A stretch of DNA of 64,000 bases from positions 137,885-201,884 of the forward strand of contig NZ_BAAAHE010000014.1 of the NCBI RefSeq assembly GCF_039525035.1, read 5' to 3'. The position numbers and the translations under genes were made by a program. The notes beneath the pieces were generated by a model, which searched no databases, had not been told where the DNA came from, and saw nothing but the letters and a program-made list of their open reading frames with translations. Below are positions 43,340-51,980 of this stretch, one piece after another; positions within the stretch are counted from its first letter, which is position 1; each line of letters opens with the position of its first letter. The DNA comes from Sporichthya brevicatena. GTDB taxonomy: Bacteria > Actinomycetota > Actinomycetes > Sporichthyales > Sporichthyaceae.

Positions 43340-44019
43340 ATGACGCTGATCGCGGAGGACGTCCTGCTGTTGCTCCTCGACGACGAGTCGGGGGCGTTCG
43401 CGGCCGGCAGTGACAAGCGCGGCCCGGTGCTGGCCGGCGCGGTGCTGGCGGAGCTGGCGCTCGCCGGGGCCGTTGAGATCGAGACCGAGACCGGGCTGTG
43501 GAAGCGGACCCGCGTCACGGTGGAGGACCGCGCCGCGGTCGACGACCCGGTCCTGCTCGCCGCGCTCGACGAGATCGACCGGAAGCCCCGCTCCCCGCAG
43601 GACCTCGTGGGCGGCTCGGCAAGCGACTGCCGGACGAGCTCTGCGACCGTCTCGTCGAACGTGCCGTGCTGCGCCGTGAGGAGACGAAGGTTCTCGGCCT
43701 GTTCCCGCGCACGCGCTGGCCCGCCGAGGACTCCCGGCACGAGGAGGAGCTCCGCGCCGACCTGCACCGCATCCTCCTCGACGGGGGCGACGCGGGGGAG
43801 CGGACGGGCACCGTGATCGCCCTGCTCTCCGCCGTCGACCTCGTGGCCAAGGTCGTCGACCGCGGCCCGCTCTCCGCCCGCGACCTGAAGAAGCGGGCCA
43901 AGGAGGTCGCCGAGGCGAGCTGGGCCAGCGACGCCGTCCGCAAGGCGGTCCAGGCGAGTCAGGCCGCGATCCTCGCCGCGGTCGCCGCGAGCGGCGCCGT
44001 CGCCAGCAGCGGCTCCTGA
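43340..44019 (+). pseudogene. GPP34 (GOLPH3)-family gene with frameshift
   Basis: The first frame starts MTLIAEDVLLLLLDDESGAFAAGS and continues to EIDRKPRSPQDLVG, exactly the N-terminal GPP34 pattern. From about 43612 the expected continuation (RLGKRLPDELCDRLVERAVLRREETKVLGLFPRTRWPAED...) is found only in the next frame and runs to 44019. One base, probably a C in the GGGCGGCTC run near 43611-43615, is missing. Family members bind phosphatidylinositol phosphate in eukaryotes; the bacterial role is unclear. Either a real inactivating mutation or a sequencing error in a GC run. Confidence 0.8.
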
Positions 44020-44035
44020 CCGCCCCCCCGCCCCG

Positions 44036-44127
44036 GTGGAGATGTCATCTCCACTGAGTCGGGCCCTGTCGAGTGGAGATGTCATCTCCACTGATTCGGG
44101 CCTTGTCGAGTGGAGATGTCATCTCCA
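44036..44127. repeat. 37-bp tandem repeat carrying the dispersed palindrome three times
   Basis: GTGGAGATGTCATCTCCAC begins at 44036 and 44073, and a truncated copy at 44110. The intervening 18 bases differ at only two positions between units. The array stands between the frameshifted GPP34 gene and the iron-box promoter. Confidence 0.85.
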
Positions 44128-44170
44128 GGGGGAGGGGTGTCCGAACGGAGGGTTTCCTTTTGCCGCGACC

Positions 44171-44192
44171 GAGGTAAGGTAAGCCTTACCTC
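44171..44192. promoter_or_regulatory. IdeR/DtxR-type iron box
   Basis: GAGGTAAGG and CCTTACCTC form perfect nine-base arms; within it TAAGGTAAGCCTTACCT is the well-known actinobacterial iron-box form. It lies about 80 bases before an FhuF-like iron-reductase gene, which supports iron-dependent repression. Confidence 0.8.
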
Positions 44193-44272
44193 GCGCGCAG
44201 CGCTGGCGTGGAGCGCGTGGACCCTGATCGCGGCCGTCCCGGCGGCCGGTGCCGCAGCCCTTGAGGACCGAC

Positions 44273-45169
44273 GTGCGCTTCCCCGACCCCACGGCTCCCG
44301 ACCTCGCCACCTGGCTGAGCGGGGAGTTCCTCGCCCTCACGGCGAGCACGTCCACCGACCCGACGCGGCCGCTCAGCCGGGCGCAGGTGCTGGTCGACGA
44401 CGCGGCGGTGCTCCGGGAGGCGCACCGGCGCCTGCGGGCCCGGGACGTGACGCCGCAGGCGGGCGCGACCTACCTCGCCGGCTGGTTCGCCGGGGAGCTC
44501 GGGCGGATCGTCGGGCTCGGGCTCGCCTCCGCGGGGGCGGGGCTGGTGCTCGACGGCGGCTCGCTGGTCTTCGACGTTGTCGAGGAGGGGCGGCCCGAGC
44601 GTGTCCGGCCCGGCCGGGTGCGCGCGATCGTGGCCCTGGATCACCCGTGGGCCGGCAGCGCGGACGTCGAGGTCGTGCCGGCCGCGGAGGTCCTCCCGCG
44701 GACGATGGCGGCGCTCGTCGAGGTTGCGGCGCCGCTGATCGAGGCCTGCCGGAGCCTGGCGAAGGTCGGCCTCTCCGGGCTCTGGGACGAGGTCGCCGAC
44801 GGCGTGGTCAGCGAGCTCGCGTACTGCGACAAGCTCGCCGTCACACCGCTGGCGGAGCAGATCGTCACCGCCGCGGTGGCGGTGCCCGGCATGCCGTGGA
44901 AGGCGCGGCCGAAGCTGGTGTGGGCCGAGTCCGACGCCCTCGGCCGCGTGCTGATCGCCCAGAAGGGTGGCTGCTGCCTCGCCTTCACCTGCCGTCGCGA
45001 CACTCCGCCCGAGTCAGAGCTGACGGGGCCTCAGTTGGCCTACCGTCAGCGGTTCGGGCTCGACCCGGTCGGCAAGCGCTACTGCGGGACGTGCCGGTTC
45101 CGCGACCTCGACGACGTCGTCGAACGTCGCGTCGCCTGGGCGGAGTTCAACCGCCGCGAGGCGGGCTGA
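44273..45169 (+). CDS. FhuF-like (2Fe-2S) ferric-siderophore reductase
   Basis: 298 residues from the GTG at 44273, five bases after GAGGA; an upstream GTG at 44249 is possible. The C-terminus has GGCCLAFTCRR and, 35 residues on, RYCGTCRFRD, matching the unusual cysteine arrangement of FhuF-type proteins that ligate a 2Fe-2S cluster and reduce ferric siderophores in the cytoplasm. The strong iron box upstream fits this role. No siderophore transport genes are adjacent. Confidence 0.85.
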   Translation: MRFPDPTAPDLATWLSGEFLALTASTSTDPTRPLSRAQVLVDDAAVLREAHRRLRARDVTPQAGATYLAGWFAGELGRIVGLGLASAGAGLVLDGGSLVFDVVEEGRPERVRPGRVRAIVALDHPWAGSADVEVVPAAEVLPRTMAALVEVAAPLIEACRSLAKVGLSGLWDEVADGVVSELAYCDKLAVTPLAEQIVTAAVAVPGMPWKARPKLVWAESDALGRVLIAQKGGCCLAFTCRRDTPPESELTGPQLAYRQRFGLDPVGKRYCGTCRFRDLDDVVERRVAWAEFNRREAG

Positions 45170-45170
45170 G

Positions 45171-47300
45171 TCAGGCGTCGACGAGCCACGCCCACAGGTC
45201 GCCGTTCGACTCGGCCACGGCCCGCTCCGCGAGGTGCCGGCCCCAGGTCGCCTCGTTGCCCCACTCGTCGCGCCATGACCACAGCGGCCGGGTCAGCCGG
45301 TGCAGCGCGTGCTCCTGGCTGACGCCGAGCGCGCCGTGGAGCTGGTGCGCGATCCGCGCCCCGGTCCCGGCCGCGACGCTCGAGCGGGTCTTCGCCGCGG
45401 CGGTCAGCAGCGACGCCCGCGGGGTGCCGGTCGAGGCCACCGCGAGGTCGGTGATCGCCCGCGCCGCCGACGCCTCCGCGGCGAGCTCGGCCAGTGCCTG
45501 CTGCACCGCCTGGAACTGCACGAGCGAGCGTCCGAACTGGACCCGGTCGTGAACGTGCGTCGCGGTCAACGGGACCAACCGCGCCAGCGCCGCCGCGATC
45601 TGGACGCTGCGGGTGAGGGCGCCGGTGCGCTCGACGTCGGCGAGGACGTCCGCGACCGGCCGGTCGACCGACGCCGTCGCGACGGGGACGGCGTCGAGGG
45701 CGACCGCGTCCCGGGGCTCGTCGGCGACGTTGCGCCCCGGCGTGATCGTGGCGTCCGCGGCCCGGACGAGGGCGACGGTCGTCCCGTCCCCGTCGGCGAC
45801 GGGTACCAGCAGGTGCGACGCCCAGCTCGCCCACGCGACGCGGGGCGCGGACGCGGTGACCCGGCCACCCGTGAGCGCGCCGTCCGTCGCCGGGACGACC
45901 ACCACGACCTCGGCGTCGTCGGGCAGGGCGAGCCCGGCCGCGGCGAGCAGCGCGGTGGCCCCGATCAGGGTGTCCGCCAACGGTGACGGCGACCCGACCA
46001 GCGCCGCGGCGACGTCCGCCGCGTCACGCAGTTCGCCGCCGTGCCCGCCGAGCTCCTCGGGCAGGCCGACGCGGTGCCAGCCGTCGTCGAGCATCCGCTT
46101 GAGCAGGGCGCGGCTGCGCTCGGGGGCCCACACGCCCGACGGCTCGAACACCTCGGTGCCGGCGCACATGGCGGCGACCGCGGCACCGGCCTCGCTCGCG
46201 GGCTTGACCGGGTCGGTGGTGAGGGACTTGGCGACGATCCCGCGCAGGATCTCGTTCGTCCCGCCGCGGAGGGTGAACCCGGGGGAGTGGGTGACCGAGT
46301 GCGCCAGATGCCGCGTCAGATCGTCGGCGGAGTCGGGGTCGGCCTCGCGCGGGTGCAGCCGCCGGGCCAGGTCGATGACCCGGCCCTCGAACCGCGTCCC
46401 GAGGTCCTTCACCAGGGCGGCCTCGACCGCCGGCGCCTGCCCGCGGCCCAGAGCCTCGGCCACCGCGGCGGACATCGCGCGCAGCGTCGTCAGCTCGGCC
46501 AGGGCGATGCCGAACTCTGACGAGGTGTCAGCAGCAGCGGCGAGCAGGGGAAAGGTCGAGAGGAAGCGCTCGGGCCCGGAGCGTTCGTAGGCCAGCTCGG
46601 AGGTGACCTGCTTCCAGCCGTCGCCCTCGGCGCCGAGCAGGTCCGCGTCGGTCAGGCGGACGTCGCTGAGTACCACCTCGTTGAAGTGGTGGCCGCCGTC
46701 GAGGGAGACGATCGGGTTGATCGTCACCCCCGGTGCGCGCAGGGGGACGAGGAACTGGCTCAGGCCTGCGTGCCGCGCCTTCGGGTCCAGGGGCGAGGTC
46801 CGCACCAGCGCGATCATGTAGTGCGCCTCGTGGGCGCCGCTGGTCCAGACCTTGGTGCCGTTGAGGACCCAGTGCTCCCCGTCGCGGCGGGCGGTCGTGC
46901 GCACCGACGCGAGGTCCGAGCCGCTGTCCGGCTCGGACATGCCGATCGCGAAGAAGCACTCGCCGCGGGCCATCGCGGGCAGGAGTCGCTGCTTCTGCTC
47001 CTCCGTCCCGTGCTTGAGGATCGACGGGCCGGACTGGCGGTCCCCGATCCAGTGCGCGGCGACCGGCGCCCCGGCGGCGAGGAGCTCCTCGTTGACGACA
47101 AGGCGCTCGCGCTCGGCGCGCGCGTGCCCGCCGTACTCGGTCGGCCAGGTCATGGCGAGCCAGCCGCGGGCGGCCTGAGCCCGACTGAATGCGGGCGAGC
47201 AGCCCGACAGCCAGGCGTCGCACTCCAGGCGGATGCCGAGCTCGCGGACCTGCTCGGCGACGAACGCCCGAACCTCGCGCCGCAGTGCTGCTTCGTCCAT
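45171..47300 (-). CDS. Double-domain acyl-CoA dehydrogenase (FadE34-like)
   Basis: 709 residues made of two acyl-CoA dehydrogenase halves. The first (1-375) is complete, with FFAIGMSEPDSGSDLASVRTTA, WVLNGTKVWTSGAHEAHYMIALV and FTLRGGTNEILRGIVAKSL. The second (about 390-709) is shorter and ends VQFGRSLVQFQAVQQALAELAAEASAARAITD...HQLHGALGVSQEHALHRLTRPLW. The arrangement and length match mycobacterial FadE34 (ChsE3), a fused alpha-beta enzyme of steroid side-chain oxidation. ATG 47300 follows AAGGAG. A small GAGAT/ATCTC repeat stands in its promoter. Substrate assignment is by analogy. Confidence 0.9.
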   Translation of the reverse strand: MDEAALRREVRAFVAEQVRELGIRLECDAWLSGCSPAFSRAQAARGWLAMTWPTEYGGHARAERERLVVNEELLAAGAPVAAHWIGDRQSGPSILKHGTEEQKQRLLPAMARGECFFAIGMSEPDSGSDLASVRTTARRDGEHWVLNGTKVWTSGAHEAHYMIALVRTSPLDPKARHAGLSQFLVPLRAPGVTINPIVSLDGGHHFNEVVLSDVRLTDADLLGAEGDGWKQVTSELAYERSGPERFLSTFPLLAAAADTSSEFGIALAELTTLRAMSAAVAEALGRGQAPAVEAALVKDLGTRFEGRVIDLARRLHPREADPDSADDLTRHLAHSVTHSPGFTLRGGTNEILRGIVAKSLTTDPVKPASEAGAAVAAMCAGTEVFEPSGVWAPERSRALLKRMLDDGWHRVGLPEELGGHGGELRDAADVAAALVGSPSPLADTLIGATALLAAAGLALPDDAEVVVVVPATDGALTGGRVTASAPRVAWASWASHLLVPVADGDGTTVALVRAADATITPGRNVADEPRDAVALDAVPVATASVDRPVADVLADVERTGALTRSVQIAAALARLVPLTATHVHDRVQFGRSLVQFQAVQQALAELAAEASAARAITDLAVASTGTPRASLLTAAAKTRSSVAAGTGARIAHQLHGALGVSQEHALHRLTRPLWSWRDEWGNEATWGRHLAERAVAESNGDLWAWLVDA

Positions 47301-47372
47301 GGGCTGCTCCTTGGTCTCGCCGCACCGTAGCGGGCCGGTCCGCACCCTGCCGAGACTGGCGCGACCATTTTA

Positions 47373-47387
47373 GAGATACCAAATCTC
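47373..47387. promoter_or_regulatory. Short inverted repeat in divergent promoter
   Basis: GAGAT-ACCAA-ATCTC between the double acyl-CoA dehydrogenase gene and the ExoD gene, in an unusually AT-rich patch. It may be an operator; no regulator is adjacent. Confidence 0.3.
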
Positions 47388-47456
47388 ATTTTGTTGAGTG
47401 GAACGGGCACCGGTGCTCCGAGGCTGAACCGGGCCCTTCGGGGGTAGGGCCTGGGC

Positions 47457-48092
47457 ATGACGACGGCGCGGGGCGCGACCCCGGAGCAGGCCATCCCCGA
47501 GCGCGCGCTCAGCGACCGCCTCGATGCGTGGCTGGGTGACGACGAGCCGAAGACGCTCGGCGGGCTGCTCAAGCACTTCGGGCAGCAGGCGTTCGCGGTC
47601 GCGTTCGTGCTGCTGATGATGCCCTCGGCGCTGCCGATCCCGACGGCGGGCATCACGCACGTCCTCGAAGCCGCGACGCTGCTGCTCGCGTTGCAGCTGG
47701 TCGTGGGCCGCGACGAGCCGTGGCTCCCGCGGCGGGTGCGGGACAAGGAGCTGAAGTCGCTGCAGTCGGAGAAGGCGCGGCGCCGGCTGGTCACTCCGCT
47801 GGAGAAGGTGGAGAAGATCGCCCGGCCGCGCTTCGCCCGCACGGTGCAGAGCAACGCGGGGCGGATCGTGTTCGGCCTGATCGTCGTGCTCTTCGTGATC
47901 GGCGCGATCGTCGCGCCCCCGTTCAGCGGCCTCGACACCCTGCCGTCGGCCGGCATCGTGCTGGTCAGCCTCGGGGTGCTGTTCGGCGACGCGATTCTCG
48001 TCGGCGTCGGCGTGCTGGCCGGGGTCGGCGGGATGGCGCTGATCGTCGCCCTCGCCGGGACCGTCGCCTCCGCGATGGGCAGCATGTTCTGA
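47457..48092 (+). CDS. exoD: ExoD-family membrane protein
   Basis: 211 residues. GGLLKHFGQQAFAVAFVLLMMPSALPIPTAGITHVLEAATLLLALQLVVGRDEPWLP is characteristic of ExoD proteins (exopolysaccharide synthesis regulators), followed by FGLIVVLFVIGAIVAPPFSGLDTLPSAGIVLVSLGVLFGDAILVGVGVLAG. Four membrane helices are visible. The biochemical role of ExoD is not settled. Monocistronic, divergent from the acyl-CoA dehydrogenase. Confidence 0.85.
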   Translation: MTTARGATPEQAIPERALSDRLDAWLGDDEPKTLGGLLKHFGQQAFAVAFVLLMMPSALPIPTAGITHVLEAATLLLALQLVVGRDEPWLPRRVRDKELKSLQSEKARRRLVTPLEKVEKIARPRFARTVQSNAGRIVFGLIVVLFVIGAIVAPPFSGLDTLPSAGIVLVSLGVLFGDAILVGVGVLAGVGGMALIVALAGTVASAMGSMF

Positions 48093-48149
48093 GACCGGCC
48101 CTTCCGTCGCGTCACCTAATGCATTTAGATGTCGCCGCGGAGGTGCGGT

Positions 48150-49010
48150 GTGAAGATCGGTGTCATGTTCGGGCTCGCGTACGGCGCGGGCCGGCCCGAG
48201 TTCCTCGATCACCTGGCGGTCGCCGTCGAGGAGCGGGGGATCGAGTCGGTGTGGGTCGCCGAGCACGTGGTGCTCTTCGACTCCTACGACAGTCGCTACC
48301 CCTACAGCCCGGACGGCCGGGCCCCCGTGCCGGCGGACGCCGGGTTGCTGGAGCCCTTCGTCGCGCTGAGCTACCTCGCCGCGCGGACGACGACGGTCCG
48401 CCTCGGCACCGGCATCTGCATCGTCGGGCAGCGCAACCCGGTCTACACGGCCAAGCAGGTGGCGGACCTCGACGTCCTCTCCCGCGGCCGCGTCGACTTC
48501 GGCGTCGGGGTGGGCTGGCTGCGGGAGGAGTACGAGGCGCTGAACGTGCCGTGGGCGAATCGGGGTCTGCGCACCGACGACCACCTCGCGGTGATGCGGG
48601 CGCTGTGGACCGACGAGGTCGCGTCGTACTCCGGGCGCTACTACGAGCTGCCGCCGAGCCGGCTGTACCCGAAGCCGGTGCAGACGCCGCACCCGCCGAT
48701 CCACGTGGGCGGCGGCAGTGACGCCGCCCTGCGCCGGGCCGCCCGGTTCGGTCAGGGGTACAACGGCATGAACATCACCCCGGAGGACCTGCCCGGCGTG
48801 CTGACCCGGCTCGACGTCGAGCTGGAGAAGGAGGGCCGTTCGCGCGACGGCTTCCAGATCTCCATCGCCCCCGCGTTCGGCAGCTTCGGCCCCGGCCTCG
48901 CCGACCGCTACCGCGACCTCGGGGTCGACCGGCTCATCGTCCCCCTCGCCGCCTTCGGGCCCGAGGACCTCGACCGCGCCCTCGACGCCCTCACCGCCGC
49001 CGGCGTCTGA
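48150..49010 (+). CDS. LLM-class F420-dependent oxidoreductase
   Basis: 286 residues: KIGVMFGLAYGAGRPEFLDHLAVAVEERGIESVWVAEHVVLF, RVDFGVGVGWLREEYEALNVPWANRG, and PPIHVGGGSDAALRRAARFGQGYNG, all landmarks of the TIGR03619-type F420 enzymes. GTG 48150 lies six bases after GGAGG. Upstream CTAATGCATTTAG (48116-48128) is nearly palindromic and may be an operator. Substrate unknown. Confidence 0.88.
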   Translation: MKIGVMFGLAYGAGRPEFLDHLAVAVEERGIESVWVAEHVVLFDSYDSRYPYSPDGRAPVPADAGLLEPFVALSYLAARTTTVRLGTGICIVGQRNPVYTAKQVADLDVLSRGRVDFGVGVGWLREEYEALNVPWANRGLRTDDHLAVMRALWTDEVASYSGRYYELPPSRLYPKPVQTPHPPIHVGGGSDAALRRAARFGQGYNGMNITPEDLPGVLTRLDVELEKEGRSRDGFQISIAPAFGSFGPGLADRYRDLGVDRLIVPLAAFGPEDLDRALDALTAAGV

Positions 49011-49104
49011 CGCGCTGATCCGTCCGGCCCCACCCCCACTGGTTCGAAGGGGACGGCCAGGAAACGGGGCGTTAGCCGGAATCGGGGGCGGGCACGTCCT
49101 CGGT

Positions 49105-51441
49105 ATGGACGCACGGATCGCGGAACCCTGGGGCGCACGGACTCCCTACGGGCCGGGGGAGACCTGGCCGGAGCGGGTCGACAGCTACCTCGCCGACGGG
49201 GTGAGTGAGGCTGACGTCGAGCGGTGGGTGCCGACGGCGAGCATCCTGCACTCCAACGGGGACGCGCTGGACGTCGCGGTGGCCGGGGGCCGGATCGTCG
49301 GGGTGCGCGGCCGCGCGCACGACCGCGTCAACCACGGCCGGCTCGGGCCGAAGGACCTCTACGGCTGGCAGGCGAACAACTCGACCGACCGGTTGACGCG
49401 TCCGCTGATCCGGCGCAACGGGCACCTGGTCGAGACCGACTGGGACACCGCGATGGACGCGATCGTCCGCCGGACCCGCGAGTTGCTCGACGAGCACGGG
49501 CCGTCCGCGATCGGCTTCTACACGTCGGGCCAGCTGTTCCTGGAGGAGTACTACACGCTGGGCGTCCTCGCGCACGGCGGGCTGCGCACCAACCACGTCG
49601 ACGGCAACACCCGGTTGTGCACCGCGACCTCCGCCGAGGCGCTGAAGCAGAGCTTCGGGTGCGACGGCCAGCCCGGCTCGTACGCCGACGTCGACCACGC
49701 CGACGTGATCGCGCTCTTCGGCCACAACATGGCGGCCACGCAGACCGTGCTGTGGTCGCGAATCCTCGACCGCCTCGCCGGACCGAACCCGCCGCAGGTC
49801 ATCTGCGTCGACCCGCGCCGGACGCCGGTGGCCGAGCACGCCACCGTGCATCTCGCGCCGCTGCCCGGGACGAACCTCGCCCTGATGAATGCGCTGCTGC
49901 ACGAGGTGATCGTGAACGGGTGGACGGACGAGGACTACATCGCCGCCCACACCGTCGGCTACGACGAACTCGCGAAGCAGGTGAAGCCGTGCACGCCCGA
50001 GTGGGCCGCGGAGATCTGCCGCGTGCCGGCGGCGGACATCCGCGCGGCCGCTCGGGTGGTGGGGTCCGCGCAGCGACTGCTGTCGACGGTCCTGCAGGGC
50101 TTCTACCAGTCGCACCAGGCGACCGCCGCGGCCGTGCAGGTCAACAACCTCAACCTCCTGCGCGGGATGCTGGGCAAGCCGGGCTGCGGGATCCTGCAGA
50201 TGAACGGCCAGCCCACCGCGGAGAACACCCGCGAGTGCGGCGCGGACGGCGACCTGGCGGGTTTCCGCAACTGGTCCTCCGACGCGCAGGTCGCGGACCT
50301 GGCGCGTGTGTGGGGCCTCGACATGCACGACATTCCGCACTACAGCCCGCCGACCCACGTGATGCAGCAGCTGCGCTACATCGAGGAGGGGTCGATCCGC
50401 ATGTGGTGGGTCTCGGCGACCAACCCGGCGGTGTCGCTGCCGGAGCTCGCGCGGATCCGGTCGATCCTCGCGCAGGAACGTCTGTTCCTGGTCGTCCAGG
50501 ACATCTTCCCGACCGAGACCACCGAGCTCGCCGACGTCGTCCTCCCGGCCGCCACGTGGGCCGAGAAGGAGGGCACGTTCACCAACGCCGACCGCACCGT
50601 GCACTACTCGGGTCGGGCGGTCGACCCCCCGGGTGACGCTCGGTCAGATCTCGACATCTTCCTCGACTACGCCCGGCGCCTCGACCTCCGCAACCGGTCC
50701 GGGGAGCCGCTGATCCACTGGACCGACCCCGCGAGTGCGTTCGCGGCCTGGCAGGAGTGCAGCCGCGGCCGCCCCTGCGACTACACCGGGTTGAGCTACG
50801 CGATGCTGCGTGAGCGCGGCGGCGTCCAGTGGCCGTGCACCGCCGAGAACCCCGACGGGACCGAACGGCTGTACGTGGACGGGAAGTTCTTCGCGGCCGC
50901 GGACTACTGCGAGACCTACGGCCGCGATCTGCTCACCGGCGCCCCGATGGAGCCGGCGGAGTACCGAGCCTTCAACCCGGACGGCAAGGCGATGTTCAAG
51001 GGCGCCGAGTACACGCCGCCGCCGGAGACCCCGAGCGACGATCACCCGTTCGTCCTGACAACCGGGCGGACGCTCTACCACTTCCACACCCGGACCAAGA
51101 CGGCCCGCGCCCCGCAGCTCGACGCCGCCGCGCCGGAGGTGTGGGTGGAGGTGTCGGCCCCGGACGCCGAGCGGCTCGGTGTCGAGGAGGGCGACCTGCT
51201 CGAGATCCGTTCCCCGCGCGGGAGTGTGCGCGCCCCGGCGCGGATCGGCGGGATCCGTGAGGGCGTGGTGTTCCTGCCGTTTCACTACGGCTACTGGGAC
51301 ACCAAGACCGAGGACGACGGCCACGAGCGCGCCGCCAACGAACTGACGATCACGTCCTGGGACCCGGCGTCGCGCCAGCCGTTGTTCAAGACCGCCGCGG
51401 TGTCGGTGCGGAACCTGACGAAGGACGGTGGGCAGCGATGA
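49105..51441 (+). CDS. Molybdopterin oxidoreductase lacking the N-terminal Fe-S cysteines
   Basis: 778 residues of the nitrate reductase/formate dehydrogenase family: GRLGPKDLYGWQANNSTDRLTRPLIRRNG, the probable Mo ligand in GNTRLCTATS (Cys172), ADVVLPAATWAEKEGTFTNADRTVHYSGRAVDPPGDARSD and the C-terminal FVLTTGRTLYHFHT...DLLEIRSPRGSVRA domain. The region that normally holds CxxCxxxC reads SILHSNGD, and no cysteine occurs before residue 172. An Fe-S cluster cannot form, so electron transfer must differ. The next gene is coupled by ATGA overlap. The physiological substrate is unknown. Confidence 0.9.
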   Translation: MDARIAEPWGARTPYGPGETWPERVDSYLADGVSEADVERWVPTASILHSNGDALDVAVAGGRIVGVRGRAHDRVNHGRLGPKDLYGWQANNSTDRLTRPLIRRNGHLVETDWDTAMDAIVRRTRELLDEHGPSAIGFYTSGQLFLEEYYTLGVLAHGGLRTNHVDGNTRLCTATSAEALKQSFGCDGQPGSYADVDHADVIALFGHNMAATQTVLWSRILDRLAGPNPPQVICVDPRRTPVAEHATVHLAPLPGTNLALMNALLHEVIVNGWTDEDYIAAHTVGYDELAKQVKPCTPEWAAEICRVPAADIRAAARVVGSAQRLLSTVLQGFYQSHQATAAAVQVNNLNLLRGMLGKPGCGILQMNGQPTAENTRECGADGDLAGFRNWSSDAQVADLARVWGLDMHDIPHYSPPTHVMQQLRYIEEGSIRMWWVSATNPAVSLPELARIRSILAQERLFLVVQDIFPTETTELADVVLPAATWAEKEGTFTNADRTVHYSGRAVDPPGDARSDLDIFLDYARRLDLRNRSGEPLIHWTDPASAFAAWQECSRGRPCDYTGLSYAMLRERGGVQWPCTAENPDGTERLYVDGKFFAAADYCETYGRDLLTGAPMEPAEYRAFNPDGKAMFKGAEYTPPPETPSDDHPFVLTTGRTLYHFHTRTKTARAPQLDAAAPEVWVEVSAPDAERLGVEEGDLLEIRSPRGSVRAPARIGGIREGVVFLPFHYGYWDTKTEDDGHERAANELTITSWDPASRQPLFKTAAVSVRNLTKDGGQR

Positions 51442-51920
51442 AGCTCGGCCTGGCCCTGCGGGAACTGCACCGCTCCGAGACCGAACTCGCCCAACGGCTG
51501 CTGCACGCCGGCGAGCGACACGAGGCGGACCAGGACGTCTACCACCTGTCCCGCACCCTCGCGGCCTGGTCGACCGAGCACGTCCGCGCGATCGCGGAGC
51601 AGGCCCGCCGTTACGACGAGGACCTCGACCCCGAGCCGCGGTTGGAGACGCGTCTGGTCGAACGTCTCCGGGAGCGCGCGGCCGAGGTCCTCGGCCGCGA
51701 GCCCGAGGCCGGGATGCTCCTGCTGCTCGACCTGCGGGAGATCTACCTGGCGGCCGCCGGTGTCTCGGTCGACTGGGAGCTGATCGCCCAGGGGGCGCAG
51801 GGTGTCCAGGACCTCCCGCTGATCGAGTTGGCCCAGCGCGCGCACACCGAGAACCTCCGTCAGATGCGCTGGGCGAACGCGAAGCTCAAGGAGTCCGCGA
51901 CCCAGGTTCTGCTCACCTGA
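51438..51920 (+). CDS. All-helical protein coupled to the Mo oxidoreductase
   Basis: 160 residues, predicted almost wholly helical: ALRELHRSETELAQRLLHAGERHEADQDVYHLSRTLAAWSTEHVRAIAEQA and later LLLLDLREIYLAAAGVSVDWELIAQGAQGVQ. Repeated His and Glu positions (RHEADQDVYHL, EHVRAIAE) suggest a ferritin-like four-helix bundle, but no complete metal site can be proved. ATGA overlap with the oxidoreductase gene implies joint function. Confidence 0.72.
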   Translation: MKLGLALRELHRSETELAQRLLHAGERHEADQDVYHLSRTLAAWSTEHVRAIAEQARRYDEDLDPEPRLETRLVERLRERAAEVLGREPEAGMLLLLDLREIYLAAAGVSVDWELIAQGAQGVQDLPLIELAQRAHTENLRQMRWANAKLKESATQVLLT

Positions 51921-51930
51921 CGCCCGTGTC

Positions 51931-51980
51931 AATAAAGGGTGACACCCCTTACTGCGCAGTAAGGGGTGTCACCCTTTTTT
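51931..51980. terminator. Long hairpin, repeat family copy 3
   Basis: Two 25-base arms with one mismatch and no loop; right side ends in a run of six T. Core GGGTGACACCCCTTACT as in copies 1 and 2. The stop codon of the convergent minus-strand gene lies inside the left arm. Confidence 0.82.

Noticed and set aside
44036-44127. CRISPR-like array
   Set aside because: Only two and a half units, and the would-be spacers are nearly identical to each other, so it is a plain tandem repeat.
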